DNA of 64,000 nucleotides from contig NZ_JAANIJ010000002.1 in assembly GCF_011174705.1 (NCBI RefSeq), positions 1-64,000 of the forward strand, in the 5' to 3' direction. Of this stretch, positions 18,338-27,960 are shown piece by piece. The notes under the pieces are model-generated. The model ran no database searches and was not told the origin of the DNA. It worked only from the letters and a program-made list of their open reading frames with translations. The stretch is from Tessaracoccus coleopterorum (lineage in GTDB: Bacteria > Actinomycetota > Actinomycetes > Propionibacteriales > Propionibacteriaceae). Both the position numbers and the translations under genes were made by a program. Each line of letters starts with the position of its first letter. Position 1 is the stretch's first letter.

Positions 18338-19325
18338 CGCCGTCACCGCGCACCGTGCCCAAGGGGCCACCGTCGACACCGCACACGCGGTCGTCCACTC
18401 ACCGGAAGTGACCCGAGAATCCCTCTACGTCGCGATGACCCGCGGCCGCGAATCCAACCGCGTCTACGTCGCCACCGACGAGCATCACCTCGAGGAGCAT
18501 CAGCACCGTGAGGACCTGCAGAACACCGCCCGGAGCATCCTCTACGGGATCCTGCAGCACCCTGGCGCAGAGCTCTCCGCACACGACACGATCACCGTGG
18601 AGCAGGACTTCTGGGGCTCACTCGAGCAACTCGCGGCCGAGTACGACACCATCGCACAAGTCGCCGGACAGGAACGCTGGATCGCCCTCCTGCACGCCGG
18701 AGGCCTCACGGCGGAGACGATCGACGAGCTCGTCGAGACAGACGCCTTCGGGATCCTCACCACCGAGCTGCGCAGGCTCGAAGCCGACGGGCACGACATC
18801 GACAGTCTTCTCCCGCGCATCATCCAGGTTGGAGGACTGGACGAGGTGCAGGATCTCGGGTCGCTGCTGCGTTACAGGCTCCAGCGCATCACGGCGGCCT
18901 ACCAGCCTGCTCCGCAGCGGACCGCCAGGATGATCGCCGGCCTGGTCCCGCGCGCGACCGGGATCACCGATCCCGCGATGAGGCAAGCCCTCGACGAGCG
19001 GGAGCAGCTCATGGAGCAGCGCATCGATGCCCTGGTCGAGAAGCTCCTCAAGCAGCCAGAGCCCTGGTTGACGGGACTCGACGAGACCGCTCCCGCAGAG
19101 GGTGAGGCTGCGGCACGGGCGGTCATTGCGTACCGCGACCGGTGGGGCGTCACCTCGAGCAGCCCACTCGGAGCGGTGCCCGGCGACGATGCTCAGCGCG
19201 TCGACTACGAACGCGCCCAGGGCGTGCTCGTGAGCCTTCAGCAGACCGAGCACTCCCGGAGGAAGTGCGGTCCAGACGGAGTCAGAGGCGGTCGATTTCC
19301 TGATGTATGCGGCCGATATTCTTAG
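18328..19325 (+). pseudogene. traA: Conjugative relaxase TraA, 3' part, separated from its 5' part by the inserted element
   Basis: The open frame continues exactly where the 5' part stops: NLGYAVTAHRAQGATVDTAH is the late helicase motif, then SLYVAMTRGRESNRVYVATD, the hallmark of MobF helicases. A helical C-terminal tail of about 250 residues follows (EDLQNTARSILYGIL, DAFGILTTELRRLEADG). It has no start codon or ribosome site of its own, so it should be silent while the element is integrated. The end at 19325 is four bases before the Abi gene; the last 20 residues look less typical and may follow a minor frameshift. Confidence 0.85.
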
Positions 19326-19328
19326 TGC

Positions 19329-20276
19329 ATGACGCCAACGAACCGCGCGCGGATCTCTCGCCAGACGCGCTCAAACGTGTTCGATTGGCTCTCGCTTTCC
19401 GAGTACGACTGGTCGGGGCGGCTGCAGCATCCGCAGTTCCTCGCCCGGCTCTACGACTTGGAGGAGCTGCCGAGCAGAGACCACAGGTACCGCACTGCCA
19501 GCGGCGACATCTACCAGCACATGGTGAACAACTGGGACTGGGAGGATGACTGGGTCTTCAACGACGACCGTTTCCAGCTTCGTAACGGCAGCGACGAGAC
19601 GTTCCTCAACTTCTTAGCCGAGACAGTCCATCCCATTGTCCGCGACGATCCAGACGCCGCTGCCGCGATGGTCGCTGCCTACAATGACACCCTCCGCCGA
19701 GATGGGTATGAGCTCATCGAGACAGACCGTTTCGGAGATCGCATCATCTATGGCTGGCGTCAGATTTCCGCGTATTACGCCCCAACCGAGCTAACGCTCG
19801 CCAAGACGCCCGACCTCACCGAGAACTCTGTGCTGCGCCGTCACCTCGATCTAATCAACCGCGACCTCAGCTCAGATCCCGCTGCGGCGATCTCCTCCTG
19901 CAAGAACCTCCTCGAGAGCCAGTGCAAGATCGTGCTCACGGATCTGGATATCGAGTTCTCCGAACGAGACGAGCTCCCGGCTCTTTTCGCAAGCACCGCA
20001 TCGGCACTCGCGATCAATGCCGACGCGGTAGACGGCAGCAAGCGCGGCAGCGACGCCCTCCGCAAAGCGATGCGCGCCCTCTCCACTCTCGTGCAGTCCG
20101 TCGCGGAGGCACGCAACTCAATCGGCGACGGGCATGGCTCCGTCAACGAGAGCCCCGCGACTCCACGACATGCACGCCTCGTGTTCAACTCGACTGTTGC
20201 AGTCGCGCAGTTCATCGCCGACACCTGGCACGAAACCTCCCATGAGCAAAAGGCTGCGCTGGGCTCCTCCTTCTGA
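19329..20276 (+). CDS. Abortive-infection family protein (AbiJ N-terminal type with Abi C-terminal domain)
   Basis: An intact 315-residue soluble protein. The N-terminal half (LSLSEYDWSGRLQHPQFLAR ... DLEELPSRDHRYRTASGDIY, HMVNNWDWEDDWVFNDDRF) matches the pattern of AbiJ-type N-terminal domains. The C-terminal 110 residues (DPAAAISSCKNLLESQCKIV ... EARNSIGDGHGS ... HARLVFNSTVAVAQFIADTW) match the Abi C-terminal domain with its conserved RNS-GxGHG motif, often nuclease-like. ATG 19329 lies 4 bases after the traA stop, so it was probably co-transcribed with traA as plasmid-borne phage defence. The element in traA may cut it off from its promoter. Confidence 0.7.
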   Translation: MTPTNRARISRQTRSNVFDWLSLSEYDWSGRLQHPQFLARLYDLEELPSRDHRYRTASGDIYQHMVNNWDWEDDWVFNDDRFQLRNGSDETFLNFLAETVHPIVRDDPDAAAAMVAAYNDTLRRDGYELIETDRFGDRIIYGWRQISAYYAPTELTLAKTPDLTENSVLRRHLDLINRDLSSDPAAAISSCKNLLESQCKIVLTDLDIEFSERDELPALFASTASALAINADAVDGSKRGSDALRKAMRALSTLVQSVAEARNSIGDGHGSVNESPATPRHARLVFNSTVAVAQFIADTWHETSHEQKAALGSSF

Positions 20277-20797
20277 CGCTTCTCCACTCCAATCCGCAAG
20301 CGGAACTCCACCGCTCTTCCGCACTCCAACCGAGCAGCGTAGACTGCGAAATGGCAGGACAGACCACGCGCGAAGCCTGACGTCGGGCGGAGCAGACCGC
20401 CCCAAGAAGCCTCGGGGCACTCACCACACAGGACCAGCCACATCGAAGTGCTCCCGTGTGAAAAGTGAGGCCATCATGAATCTCATGCAGCGTCTGTGGA
20501 ACGCCAGCGTCCGCACCCGCATCTTCCTGCGCCGCCGCAGCCGTACTTGTCATGCTGACACCTATCGAGGACAGCAGACACTGACCCAGTGCGCTCCGGT
20601 GGCCACCACTTCGTGCCACCGGAGCGCGCTGACCGCGGCGGCATGCCCGGGCGCATGTCGTGCCCTGGGTTCGGTTCCGTGGTGAGGACGAGCCGCGGGC
20701 GCGGGCATCTGTTGCTGGACATCCAGCAGGCCGACGGCCAGACCATCCTGGTGTAACTGAACGCGAGCATGGCTGGGCAGATCGTGGTGGTCGCCGG
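20277..20797. other. Intergenic region with one hairpin, no gene seen
   Basis: About 520 bases between the Abi gene and the convergent zinc-finger gene. Several ORFs are open by virtue of GC content but show no motif or ribosome site. A perfect 13-bp hairpin is present at 20591-20627. Confidence 0.4.
20591..20627. terminator. Hairpin, possible terminator between convergent genes
   Basis: GCGCTCCGGTGGC (20591-20603) and its perfect complement (20615-20627), loop 11 nt, no T tract. It lies between the Abi gene and the convergent recombinase trio and could terminate either unit, or mark the end of the trio as a mobile unit. Confidence 0.4.
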
Positions 20798-22315
20798 CTA
20801 TCGCTGGTCGCCCGCGTGGCGGGCCGCATATCGGGCCCACGGTTCTGCGGACTTTTCGGCGTGGAGGAAGGCGACGTGGTGGCTGTAGCCGAGTGCGTCG
20901 GCGACTAGCGACGGTGGGCATTGGAGGACGAGCTCGCCGAGGGCGCTGTTGCGGGCGCCGAGGAGGTTCACGCCGAGGGCTCGCAGTCTGTCCATCACGG
21001 TGTTGGGGTGGAGGTGTCGTCCGGCGAGGATGCTTGGGAACATCCAGGGGCTGTCCGTCCCTGCCGCTGTCCGGAGGTTGGGCCGAGCATCGCGGTGCTG
21101 GCGGATCATGTTGGCGAACGGCTCAGGCACGTCCACTGGATGGCGGCCGAGCTGGATTCTCATGCCGTGAGGGCTCTCGGCGATGGCCTCGGTCGTCAGA
21201 GTGACGACTTTGACCAGTGGTTGCGCGTAGAGGAGCAGGAGCATGCCGGCGACGCGGTAGGGGAGTGACTCGCTGGTCCCGGTGAGCAATTCGCGGATCC
21301 AGGCAAGTCTCTGCTCCTGGCTCAGGGACGGGCTCGATCGGGGAGTGCGATGCGCGACCGTGACACCGGTGTTCAAGCGGGACTTCTTGGCGAGCTGGAA
21401 GAAGTTCCTGATCATGGTGCGAGTGGTCGGTCCGCCTGCCAGCCACTCGTCGGCGTCTTGCTGGGTGCAGGTCGCGGCGGTGCGGTGGTGTGTCTGGTGC
21501 AGCCAGGTCAGGAACTTGACTGTCTCGGTGATCTCTTGCTTCGCTGAGTGCACCGGGCCGCGCGTGTTGGCGCCTGCTTCGGATTTGGCGCGGATGTTGC
21601 GTAGGTGGTGCCAGGTCGCGAAGTGCTGGACGGGCTGACGGACCTCGGCGGGAGCCCTTCTAACTTGACGGCGATCCACTCCTCGAATCGGTGCAGGTAG
21701 GCATCGCGGTAGGGGAGTAGGCCGTGATGTTGCAGGAGTGCTCGGATGTGTTCGGTCGGCTTGCCGGGAACGGCGTCGAGGCCTTCGTGGGAGATCGGGA
21801 TCGTGCCGTCGCCAAGGCCACGCAGGAGCGTCTGGACCTTGGGGATCGCTTCCAGACGAGGATCGACTCGGGTCGCTCGGATGCGCATAGCGCGTCGACC
21901 AGACCGCGCAGAGCGGGGTGTTCCGGCTCGCCGCCGAGGACCTGGTGGAGGTCGGCGCGAAGCGCACATCGGGCGCAGAGCCGCCCTCGGTGATGCCCGG
22001 CTTCGGTGTCGCAGCTGTCGCAATGGAAGTCGTGGGGGATCTCCGCGCAGGTCGCGCAGATCGGACCGCCGCCGGCGCTTGCGGGTCCTGGTAGCAGGCG
22101 GTCTTGGAGGCACTCCGGGCAGACGCCTCGGGTGTGGACGGCGTTGTAGTAGCAGATGTTGCAGAGCCGGCCCTCCGGCCATGTGACGGCGACCCGCGGG
22201 ATCTTGCGGCCGCAGCGTGCGCACGGGTTCCCGGTCGTCGAGGTGATGCGTGGACGACCCTGGATGGTGGAGCGGGGGACAGGCCTGCTGGTCCTCGACT
22301 CGCCACGGCAGCCAT
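20798..22315 (-). pseudogene. Zinc-ribbon / recombinase-like protein of the trio, frameshifted
   Basis: Reads in alternating frames from just after the XRE gene stop. The N-terminal 120 residues carry six C-x-x-C pairs (CARC, CNIC, CPEC, CATC, CDSC, CARC), enough for three zinc ribbons. After one-base losses near 21850 and 21665 the protein continues PISHEGLDAVPGKPTEHIRA, then a helical region VKFLTWLHQTHHRTAATCTQ ... TRTMIRNFFQLAKKSRLNTG and a C-terminal part (LPYRVAGMLLLLYAQPLVKV, LGELVLQCPPSLVADALGYS) that looks like a degenerate tyrosine-recombinase catalytic domain lacking the full R-H-R-H-Y set. Repaired length is about 505 residues. It is probably an accessory DNA-binding subunit. Confidence 0.5.
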
Positions 22316-22317
22316 CC

Positions 22318-22650
22318 CTACTCGTCGAGAATGTTCGCGCGCCGGGGTCGAACTGATCGGTCGAGGCTGACGACGTTGGAGCCGGGCTCGGTCGCGGTCT
22401 TCCGGCGCCGGACGTCCGCGGCGGTTGTCGTGACCAGATCGGCTGGTGTGCACTCGAAGATGTCGCAGAGTGCGGCGATAACTTGGAGCGAGACGCGCTC
22501 CGGCCGCTGATTGACGAGGCGGTAGACCTGCGGTCGGGAGAGCGTGATGTCCCGTTCGCCGAGCAGCGGGATGAGATCGGTCGTGTTGTGCAGACCTCTG
22601 GCCGCCATCAGCTCGGCCAGGCGCCACTGGTAGTCGACCTTGCGTTTCAT
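22318..22650 (-). CDS. XRE (Cro/C1-type) helix-turn-helix regulator
   Basis: An intact 110-residue protein. MKRKVDYQWRLAELMAARGL ... LSRPQVYRLVNQRPERVSLQ contains the helix-turn-helix, and VIAALCDIFECTPADLVTT is the usual XRE C-terminal helix pair. Its ATG overlaps the TGA of the upstream tyrosine recombinase (ATGA) and its stop lies a few bases before the zinc-finger gene, so the three form one translation-coupled unit. It likely controls the recombinase operon. Confidence 0.75.
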   Translation of the reverse strand: MKRKVDYQWRLAELMAARGLHNTTDLIPLLGERDITLSRPQVYRLVNQRPERVSLQVIAALCDIFECTPADLVTTTAADVRRRKTATEPGSNVVSLDRSVRPRRANILDE

Positions 22651-23752
22651 GGTGTTCCATCCTTCGTGGTGCGGGCCAGGGCCTCGTTGACGGTCCTGTC
22701 GAGAGCGCTGCGGAGCGTGCTGCGCCGGAACTCGTCGCCGACGAACTGGTAGATGCCGGTCGTCGAGGCGTACTCGTGCCCCATCTGGTCCTGGACGAAC
22801 CGTGGGTCCCAGCCAGCCTCCAACAGATGCGTAGCGTAGGAGCGTCGGAACGAGTGCAGATCGAGCCCGTCCGAAAGTCCGAGCTCGTCGCAGTAGCGGC
22901 GTAGCCGGCGCAGCAGCGCCGGTTCTCCGACCAGGCCGCCGCGTTCGCTGGGGAACAGGTCGAGTGTGTCGGGCTCACCGCGACCGTTGGCGAGCCAGTC
23001 CTCGAGGATCGGAGGCGTCCATCGCCAGACGGTGAGCACGCTGCGGGGTTTGTAGGGCGAGGAGCGCTTTGACTTGCCGTAGCGGACCTTGCAGACGCCG
23101 AACCGGCCGAACTCGCGCGCATGCGGGTTGCGGGCGAAGTCGACGAGCTGCAGGTGTCGCAACTCGTTGAAGCGGAGGCCGTAGGCGTAGGCGATCTTCA
23201 TCATGACCGCATCGCGATAGGCCGCCTGCCAGCCCTTGCGTCCCGACCGCCCCATGCGTTCGACCTCATCGTCGGCGTAGACGAAGAGTCGATCGAGCTC
23301 GGACCGCGTGTAGGGACGCTTCGTGGGTCCGCCGTCGTACTCCTGGACGTGCGGTGCGGAGTTCCAGTCGAAGAAGACCTGCGCCGGGTGGGTGCCGAAG
23401 TACTGCTCGCAGACCCGGTCCCATCCGTAGTCGGGTTGCTGACGTAGCTCGTGAACGCCCGAAGCGCAGAGTGGTAGCTGCGCAGCGTGGAGCGAGAGAC
23501 GTGTCGGACGGTGCGCAGGTCGGCCGAGAACTCCTCGACCATCGCCGGCGTCCAGTTCCACGGATCCTCGTTCATGTGCTCAACGAACCGGCGCACACAG
23601 CGCAGCCGCTGCTCGATCGTCGCGAACTGCAGGTTCCTGGAGAGCTGCTGGTTGCGCCAGCCGTCCAGCATGAGCTGGAGCACCTGCTCCTCGGGCCGAA
23701 GGACCGGCAGCGAGGGCACCACCGAGACCCGACCCACACCGTCGACGTGCAT
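22647..23752 (-). pseudogene. Tyrosine site-specific recombinase, first gene of the trio, one frameshift
   Basis: The N-terminal SAM-like core-binding domain (TIEQRLRCVRRFVEHMNEDP, LRSYHSALRAF) is separated by a break near 23440 from the catalytic domain, which holds the complete pentad: Arg in AYAYGLRFNELRHLQL, Lys in RYGKSKRSSP, His-x-x-Arg in LDLHSFRRSYATHLLE, His in DQMGHEYASTTGIY and the nucleophile Tyr in GIYQFVG. Repaired length is about 368 residues. It should be active if the frameshift is an artefact. It overlaps the XRE gene. Confidence 0.7.
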
Positions 23753-23844
23753 CCGACACCTCGTTCCGCGGTTGCATCCAATGAGTCAATGATGCATCCG
23801 ATGAGACGCCAAGGGTATACGTGCTGGTCAACGGCGTGTCTGCG

Positions 23845-24722
23845 GGCTCTGTTGCAAAGATTGGCGGCAGTCAGAGGTAGGCTGTCGCTCTGCGCCGATC
23901 AGGCGGCTGCTGCGAAATGGTGGTTGAGCATGCCCATGGCCTCCGTCAGCGCCGAGGGCCCAATGCCAAAAGCTCTCTCCACAAGGCGCACCTCGCCCCT
24001 GATGCCGGGCTGCAGGCACCAGGGCGAGCCTGTCCTTTGCGCAGGGCTCGCATGACTTCGAATCCCTTGATCGTGGCATAGGCCGTGGGGATCGATTTGA
24101 AACCGCGCACCGGCTTGATCAGTATCTTGAGCTTTCCGTGATCGGCCTCGATCACGTTATTGAGATACTTCACCTGCCGGTGGGCCGTCTCCCGGTCCAG
24201 CTTTCCTTCGCGCTTCAATTCGGTGATCGCTGCACCATAGCTCGGCGCTTTGTCGGTATTGAGCGTGGCAGGCTTTTCCCAGTGCTTCAGGCCTCGCAGG
24301 GCCTTGCCCAGGAACCGCTTCGCTGCCTTGGCGCTGCGGGTCGGCGACAGGTAGAAATCGATCGTGTCGCCCCGCTTGTCGACTGCCCGGTACAGGTAGG
24401 TCCACTTGCCCCGCACCTTGACGTAGGTTTCATCCAGGCGCCAGCTCGGATCAAAGCCACGCCGCCAGAACCAGCGCAGCCGCTTCTCCATCTCCGGGCG
24501 TAGCACTGGACCCAGCGATAGATCGTCGTATGGTCGACCGAAATGCCGCGTTCCGCCAGCATTTCCTCAAGGTCGCGATAGCTGATCGGATAGCGACAAT
24601 ACCAGCGCACCGCCCACAGGATCACATCACCCTGGAAATGGCGCCACTTGAAATCCGTCATCGTTCCGTCCGTCCAATCTCCGCCAAGCATGCTCAAGCT
24701 TCACGATTTTTGCAACAGAGCC
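23845..24722 (-). mobile_element. IS6100: IS6100, left copy
   Basis: Ends in GGCTCTGTTGCAAA (23845-23858) and its complement (to 24722). It is 878 bp long against the usual 880. Compared with the right copy it lacks one G at 24022-24024. Confidence 0.95.
23899..24661 (-). pseudogene. tnpA: IS6100 transposase, left copy, two frameshifts
   Basis: An IS6-family DDE transposase, normally 254 residues. It starts MTDFKWRHFQGDVILWAVRW at ATG 24661. The first break is at the GGG 24496-24498 (expected CYAPEMEKRLRWFW). The DDE core follows in the next frame (SWRLDETYVKVRGKWTYLYR, DTIDFYLSPTRSAKAAKRFL, NNVIEADHGKLK). A second break at 24022-24024 scrambles the last 45 residues. IS6100 is nearly invariant worldwide, so both lesions are suspect as sequencing errors. 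Confidence 0.85.
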
Positions 24723-24823
24723 TCACATCACCCTGGAAATGGCGCCACTTGAAATCCGTCATCGTTCCGTCCGTCCAATCTCCGCCAAGCATGCTCAAGC
24801 TTCACGATTTTTGCAACAGAGCC
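24723..24823 (-). mobile_element. 101-bp IS6100 end fragment directly abutting the left IS6100
   Basis: The sequence TCACATCACCCTGG to GCAACAGAGCC repeats the terminal 101 bp of IS6100, in the same orientation and with no gap to the complete copy. This relic end suggests an earlier IS6100 that was cut by insertion or recombination, or an assembly repeat slip. Confidence 0.8.
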
Positions 24824-24930
24824 ATATCGACAACCTCTCGCGCAACCAAGACATCGCGGTCGGACTGCAAGTGATCTTGAAGCCACGGGCCCGTCCCACC
24901 CCGACATGGACCTCGATGCCCGAACGGACG

Positions 24931-25430
24931 TTAGATTTCGAGTTCTAGGCGTTCTGCGATGAAGGTTGGATCCCAGCCGGGATTGAAAGTGTCGACGTGG
25001 GTGAATCCGAGCCGCTCGTATAGGCCACGCAGGTTCGGGTGGCAGTCGAGCCGCAGCTTGGCGCACCCCTGCGTTCGCGCGGCATGGCGGCAAGCCTCGA
25101 TCAGCGCGGAGCTGACACCCCGGCCCGCATGTGTCCGTCGCACCGCGAGCTTGTGCAGATATGCGGCCTCCCCTTGAGGGCGTCGGGCCAGAACTCGGGA
25201 TCCTCGGCCGACAAGGTGCAACAGCCGACGATGCCGTCGCTGCAACTCGCGACTAGGAGCTCGGATCTCAGGACGAAGGTCTCCGCGAATGTCCGGTCGA
25301 TCCGCGCGACGTCCCAGGCGGGCGTTCCCTTGGCGGACATCCACGCCGCAGCGTCGTGCATCAGCCGCACAACCTCGTCGATATCACCCGAGCAGGCGAC
25401 CCGAACGTTCGGAGGCTCCTCGCTGTCCAT
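24931..25430 (-). pseudogene. orf5: orf5 GNAT acetyltransferase of the integron 3' conserved segment, one frameshift
   Basis: A GNAT-fold protein of unknown substrate normally found after sul1. ATG 25430 starts MDSEEPPNVRVACSGDIDEV; the first half ends at PDALKG, then the frame changes because one G is missing from the run at 25170-25173, and AAYLHKLAVRRTHAGRGVSS (acetyl-CoA loop R-x-x-G-x-G) continues to PTFIAERLELEI. Repaired length is 166 residues, the standard size. The rest of the 3' segment (orf6) is absent, replaced by IS6100. Confidence 0.85.
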
Positions 25431-25557
25431 TCGCTCCCCTGGCGCGGTATGAACCGCCGCCTCATAGTGCAGTTTGATCCTGACGAGCCCAGCATGTCTG
25501 CGCCCACCTTCGCGGAACCTGACCAGGGTCCGCTAGCGGGCGGCCGGAAGGTGAATG

Positions 25558-26397
25558 CTAGGCATGATCTAACCCTCGGTCTCTGGCGTCGCGACTGCGA
25601 AATTTCGCGAGGGTTTCCGAGAAGGTGATTGCGCTTCGCAGATCTCCAGGCGCGTGGGTGCGGACGTAGTCAGCGCCATTGCCGATCGCGTGAAGTTCCG
25701 CCGCAAGGCTCGCTGGACCCAGATCCTTTACAGGAAGGCCAACGGTGGCGCCCAAGAAGGATTTCCGCGACACCGAGACCAATAGCGGAAGCCCCAACGC
25801 CGACTTCAGCTTTTGAAGGTTCGACAGCACGTGCAGCGATGTTTCCGGTGCGGGGCTCAAGAAAAATCCCATCCCCGGATCGAGGATGAGCCGGTCGGCA
25901 GCGACCCCGCTCCGTCGCAAGGCGGAAACCCGCGCCTCGAAGAACCGCACAATCTCGTCGAGCGCGTCTTCGGGTCGAAGGTGACCGGTGCGGGTGGCGA
26001 TGCCATCCCGCTGCGCTGAGTGCATAACCACCAGCCTGCAGTCCGCCTCAGCAATATCGGGATAGAGCGCAGGGTCAGGAAATCCTTGGATATCGTTCAG
26101 GTAGCCCACGCCGCGCTTGAGCGCATAGCGCTGGGTTTCCGGTTGGAAGCTGTCGATTGAAACACGGTGCATCTGATCGGACAGGGCGCCTAAGAGCGGC
26201 GCAATACGTCTGATCTCATCGGCCGGCGATACAGGCCTCGCGTCCGGATGGCTGGCGGCCGGTCCGACATCCACGACGTCTGATCCGACTCGCAGCATTT
26301 CGATCGCCGCGGTGACAGCGCCGGCGGGGTCTAGCCGCCGGCTCTCATCGAAGAAGGAGTCCTCGGTGAGATTCAGAATGCCGAACACCGTCACCAT
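25558..26397 (-). CDS. sul1: Sulfonamide-resistant dihydropteroate synthase Sul1
   Basis: An intact 279-residue DHPS that condenses pterin pyrophosphate with p-aminobenzoate but is insensitive to sulfonamides. It starts [20 protein letters not shown] at ATG 26397 and includes [40 protein letters not shown] and the phosphate-binding [15 protein letters not shown]. It overlaps qacEdelta1 by 7 bases as in all class 1 integrons, and is presumably expressed from its own promoter inside qacE plus the integron Pc. Confidence 0.95.
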   Translation of the reverse strand: MVTVFGILNLTEDSFFDESRRLDPAGAVTAAIEMLRVGSDVVDVGPAASHPDARPVSPADEIRRIAPLLGALSDQMHRVSIDSFQPETQRYALKRGVGYLNDIQGFPDPALYPDIAEADCRLVVMHSAQRDGIATRTGHLRPEDALDEIVRFFEARVSALRRSGVAADRLILDPGMGFFLSPAPETSLHVLSNLQKLKSALGLPLLVSVSRKSFLGATVGLPVKDLGPASLAAELHAIGNGADYVRTHAPGDLRSAITFSETLAKFRSRDARDRGLDHA

Positions 26398-26738
26398 GGC
26401 GTCGGCCTCCGCAGCGACTTCCACGATGGGGATCGGGCGAGCAAAAAGGCAGCAATTATGAGCCCCATACCTACAAAGCCCCACGCATCAAGCTTTTGCC
26501 CATGAAGCAACCAGGCAATGGCTGTAATTATGACGACGCCGAGTCCCGACCAGACTGCATAAGCAACACCGACAGGGATGGATTTCAGAACCAGAGAAAG
26601 AAAATAAAATGCGATGCCATAACCGATTATGACAACGGCGGAAGGGGCAAGCTTAGTAAAGCCCTCGCTAGATTTTAATGCGGATGTTGCGATTACTTCG
26701 CCAACTATTGCGATAACAAGAAAAAGCCAGCCTTTCAT
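26391..26738 (-). CDS. qacEdelta1: Truncated quaternary ammonium compound SMR exporter QacEdelta1
   Basis: A 115-residue small multidrug resistance protein: [20 protein letters not shown] (first helix with the essential Glu), [40 protein letters not shown], then an altered C-terminus [14 protein letters not shown] caused by the classic fusion with the sul1 segment. It gives weak antiseptic tolerance. Position and sequence are the standard integron 3' segment. Confidence 0.95.
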   Translation of the reverse strand: MKGWLFLVIAIVGEVIATSALKSSEGFTKLAPSAVVIIGYGIAFYFLSLVLKSIPVGVAYAVWSGLGVVIITAIAWLLHGQKLDAWGFVGMGLIIAAFLLARSPSWKSLRRPTPW

Positions 26739-26840
26739 GATATATCTCCCAATTTGTGTAGGGCTTATTATGCACGCTTAAAAATAATAAAAGCAGACTT
26801 GACCTGATAGTTTGGCTGTGAGCAATTATGTGCTTAGTGC

Positions 26841-26900
26841 ATCTAACGCCGGAGTTAAGCCGCCGCGCGTAGCGCGGTCGGCTTGAACGAATTGTTAGAC
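26841..26900 (-). repeat. attC recombination site of the aadA2 cassette
   Basis: A 60-bp imperfect palindrome between aadA2 and qacEdelta1, with core sites CTAAC at 26843-26847 and GTTAGAC at 26894-26900 and the stem GCCGCCGCGCG / CGCGCGGTCGGC type pairing. It is the standard 60-base element recognised by IntI1 as a folded bottom strand. Confidence 0.9.
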
Positions 26901-26901
26901 A

Positions 26902-27693
26902 TCATTTACCAACTGACTTGATGATCTCGCCTTTCACAAAGCGAATAAATTCTTCCAAGTGATCTGCGCGTGAGGCCAAGTGATCTTCTTTTTGTCCCAG
27001 ATAAGCTTGCTTAGCTTCAAGTAAGACGGGCTGATACTGGGCAGGTAGGCGTTTTATTGCCCAGTCGGCAGCGACATCCTTCGGCGCGATTTTGCCGGTT
27101 ATTGCGCTGTACCAAATGCGGGACAACGTAAGCACTACATTTCGCTCATCGCCGGCCCAGTCGGGCTGCGAGTTCCATAGCTTCAAGGTTTCCCTCAGCG
27201 CCTCGAATAGATCCTGTTCAGGAACCGGGTCAAAGAATTCCTCCGCTGCCGGACCTACCAAGGCAACGCTATGTTCTCTTGCTTTTGTAAGCAGGATAGC
27301 TAGATCAATGTCGATCATGGCTGGCTCGAAGATACCCGCAAGAATGTCATTGCGCTGCCATTCTCCAAATTGCAGCTCGCGCTTAGCCGGATAACGCCAC
27401 GGGATGATGTCGTCATGCACGACAAGGGTGACTTCTATAGCGCGGAGCGTCTCGCTCTCGCCAGGGAAAGCCGAAGCCTCCATAAGATCATTGAGCAATG
27501 CTCGCCGCGTCGTTTCATCAAGCTTTACGGCCACAGTAACCAACAAATCAATATCGCTGTATGGCTTCAGGCCGCCATCCACTGCGGAGCCGTACAAATG
27601 CACGGCCAGCAACGTTGATTCCAGATGGCGCTCAATGACGCTTAGCACCTCTGATAGTTGGTTCGAAATTTCGATGGTCACCGCTTCCCTCAT
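26902..27693 (-). CDS. aadA2: Aminoglycoside 3''(9)-adenylyltransferase AadA2
   Basis: An intact 263-residue enzyme that adenylylates streptomycin and spectinomycin. ATG 27693 (MREAVTIEISNQLSEVLSVI); nucleotidyltransferase motif HLYGSAVDGGLKPYSDIDLL with the two metal-binding Asp; the helical C-terminal domain ends KGEIIKSVGK. Residues such as SVIERHLESTLL, KPYSDIDLLVTVAVKLDE and EFIRFVKGEIIKSVGK separate it from aadA1. It is the only cassette, inserted at attI1 and read from the Pc promoter. Confidence 0.93.
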   Translation of the reverse strand: MREAVTIEISNQLSEVLSVIERHLESTLLAVHLYGSAVDGGLKPYSDIDLLVTVAVKLDETTRRALLNDLMEASAFPGESETLRAIEVTLVVHDDIIPWRYPAKRELQFGEWQRNDILAGIFEPAMIDIDLAILLTKAREHSVALVGPAAEEFFDPVPEQDLFEALRETLKLWNSQPDWAGDERNVVLTLSRIWYSAITGKIAPKDVAADWAIKRLPAQYQPVLLEAKQAYLGQKEDHLASRADHLEEFIRFVKGEIIKSVGK

Positions 27694-27696
27694 GAT

Positions 27697-27761
27697 GTCT
27701 AACTTTGTTTTAGGGCGACTGCCCTGCTGCGTAACATCGTTGCTGCTCCATAACATCAAAC
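27697..27761 (-). other. attI1 integron attachment site
   Basis: The simple site GTTAGAC (27697-27703 on the minus strand) adjoins the aadA2 start, preceded by AAACAAA and the usual attI1 sequence toward the integrase gene. It marks the cassette insertion point. Confidence 0.85.
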
Positions 27762-27838
27762 ATCGACCCACGGCGTAACGCGCTTGCTGCTTGGATGCCC
27801 GAGGCATAGACTGTACAAAAAAACAGTCATAACAAGCC

Positions 27839-27960
27839 ATGAAAACCGCCACTGCGCCGTTACCACCGCTGCGTTCGGTCAAGGTTCTGGACCAGTTGCG
27901 TGAGCGCATACGCTACTTGCATTATAGCTTACGAACCGAACAGGCTTATGTCCACTGGGT
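27839..27960 (+). pseudogene. intI1: Class 1 integrase gene intI1, truncated after 41 codons by IS6100
   Basis: [20 protein letters not shown] ... [15 protein letters not shown] is the exact N-terminus of IntI1; at 27961 the reading frame enters IS6100. The catalytic domain is missing, so the integron cannot capture or excise cassettes by itself. The region still contains the cassette promoter Pc on the other strand. Confidence 0.95.
27926..27954 (-). promoter_or_regulatory. Integron cassette promoter Pc (weak PcW version)
   Basis: On the minus strand TGGACA (27949-27954), 17-bp spacer, TAAGCT (27926-27931). This is the PcW combination. It drives aadA2, qacEdelta1 and sul1. The IS6100 end lies only 6 bp upstream of the -35 box, so the promoter is intact. 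Confidence 0.85.

Noticed and set aside
20798..23122. Single 774-codon minus-strand frame spanning the zinc protein, XRE gene and part of the recombinase
   Set aside because: Only its C-terminal part is a real protein; upstream it runs out of frame through genes whose overlaps and motifs clearly belong to other frames.
25558..27693. Possible second gene cassette between aadA2 and attI1 or between attC and qacEdelta1
   Set aside because: aadA2 starts directly at the attI1 core and only one attC is present, so there is a single cassette.
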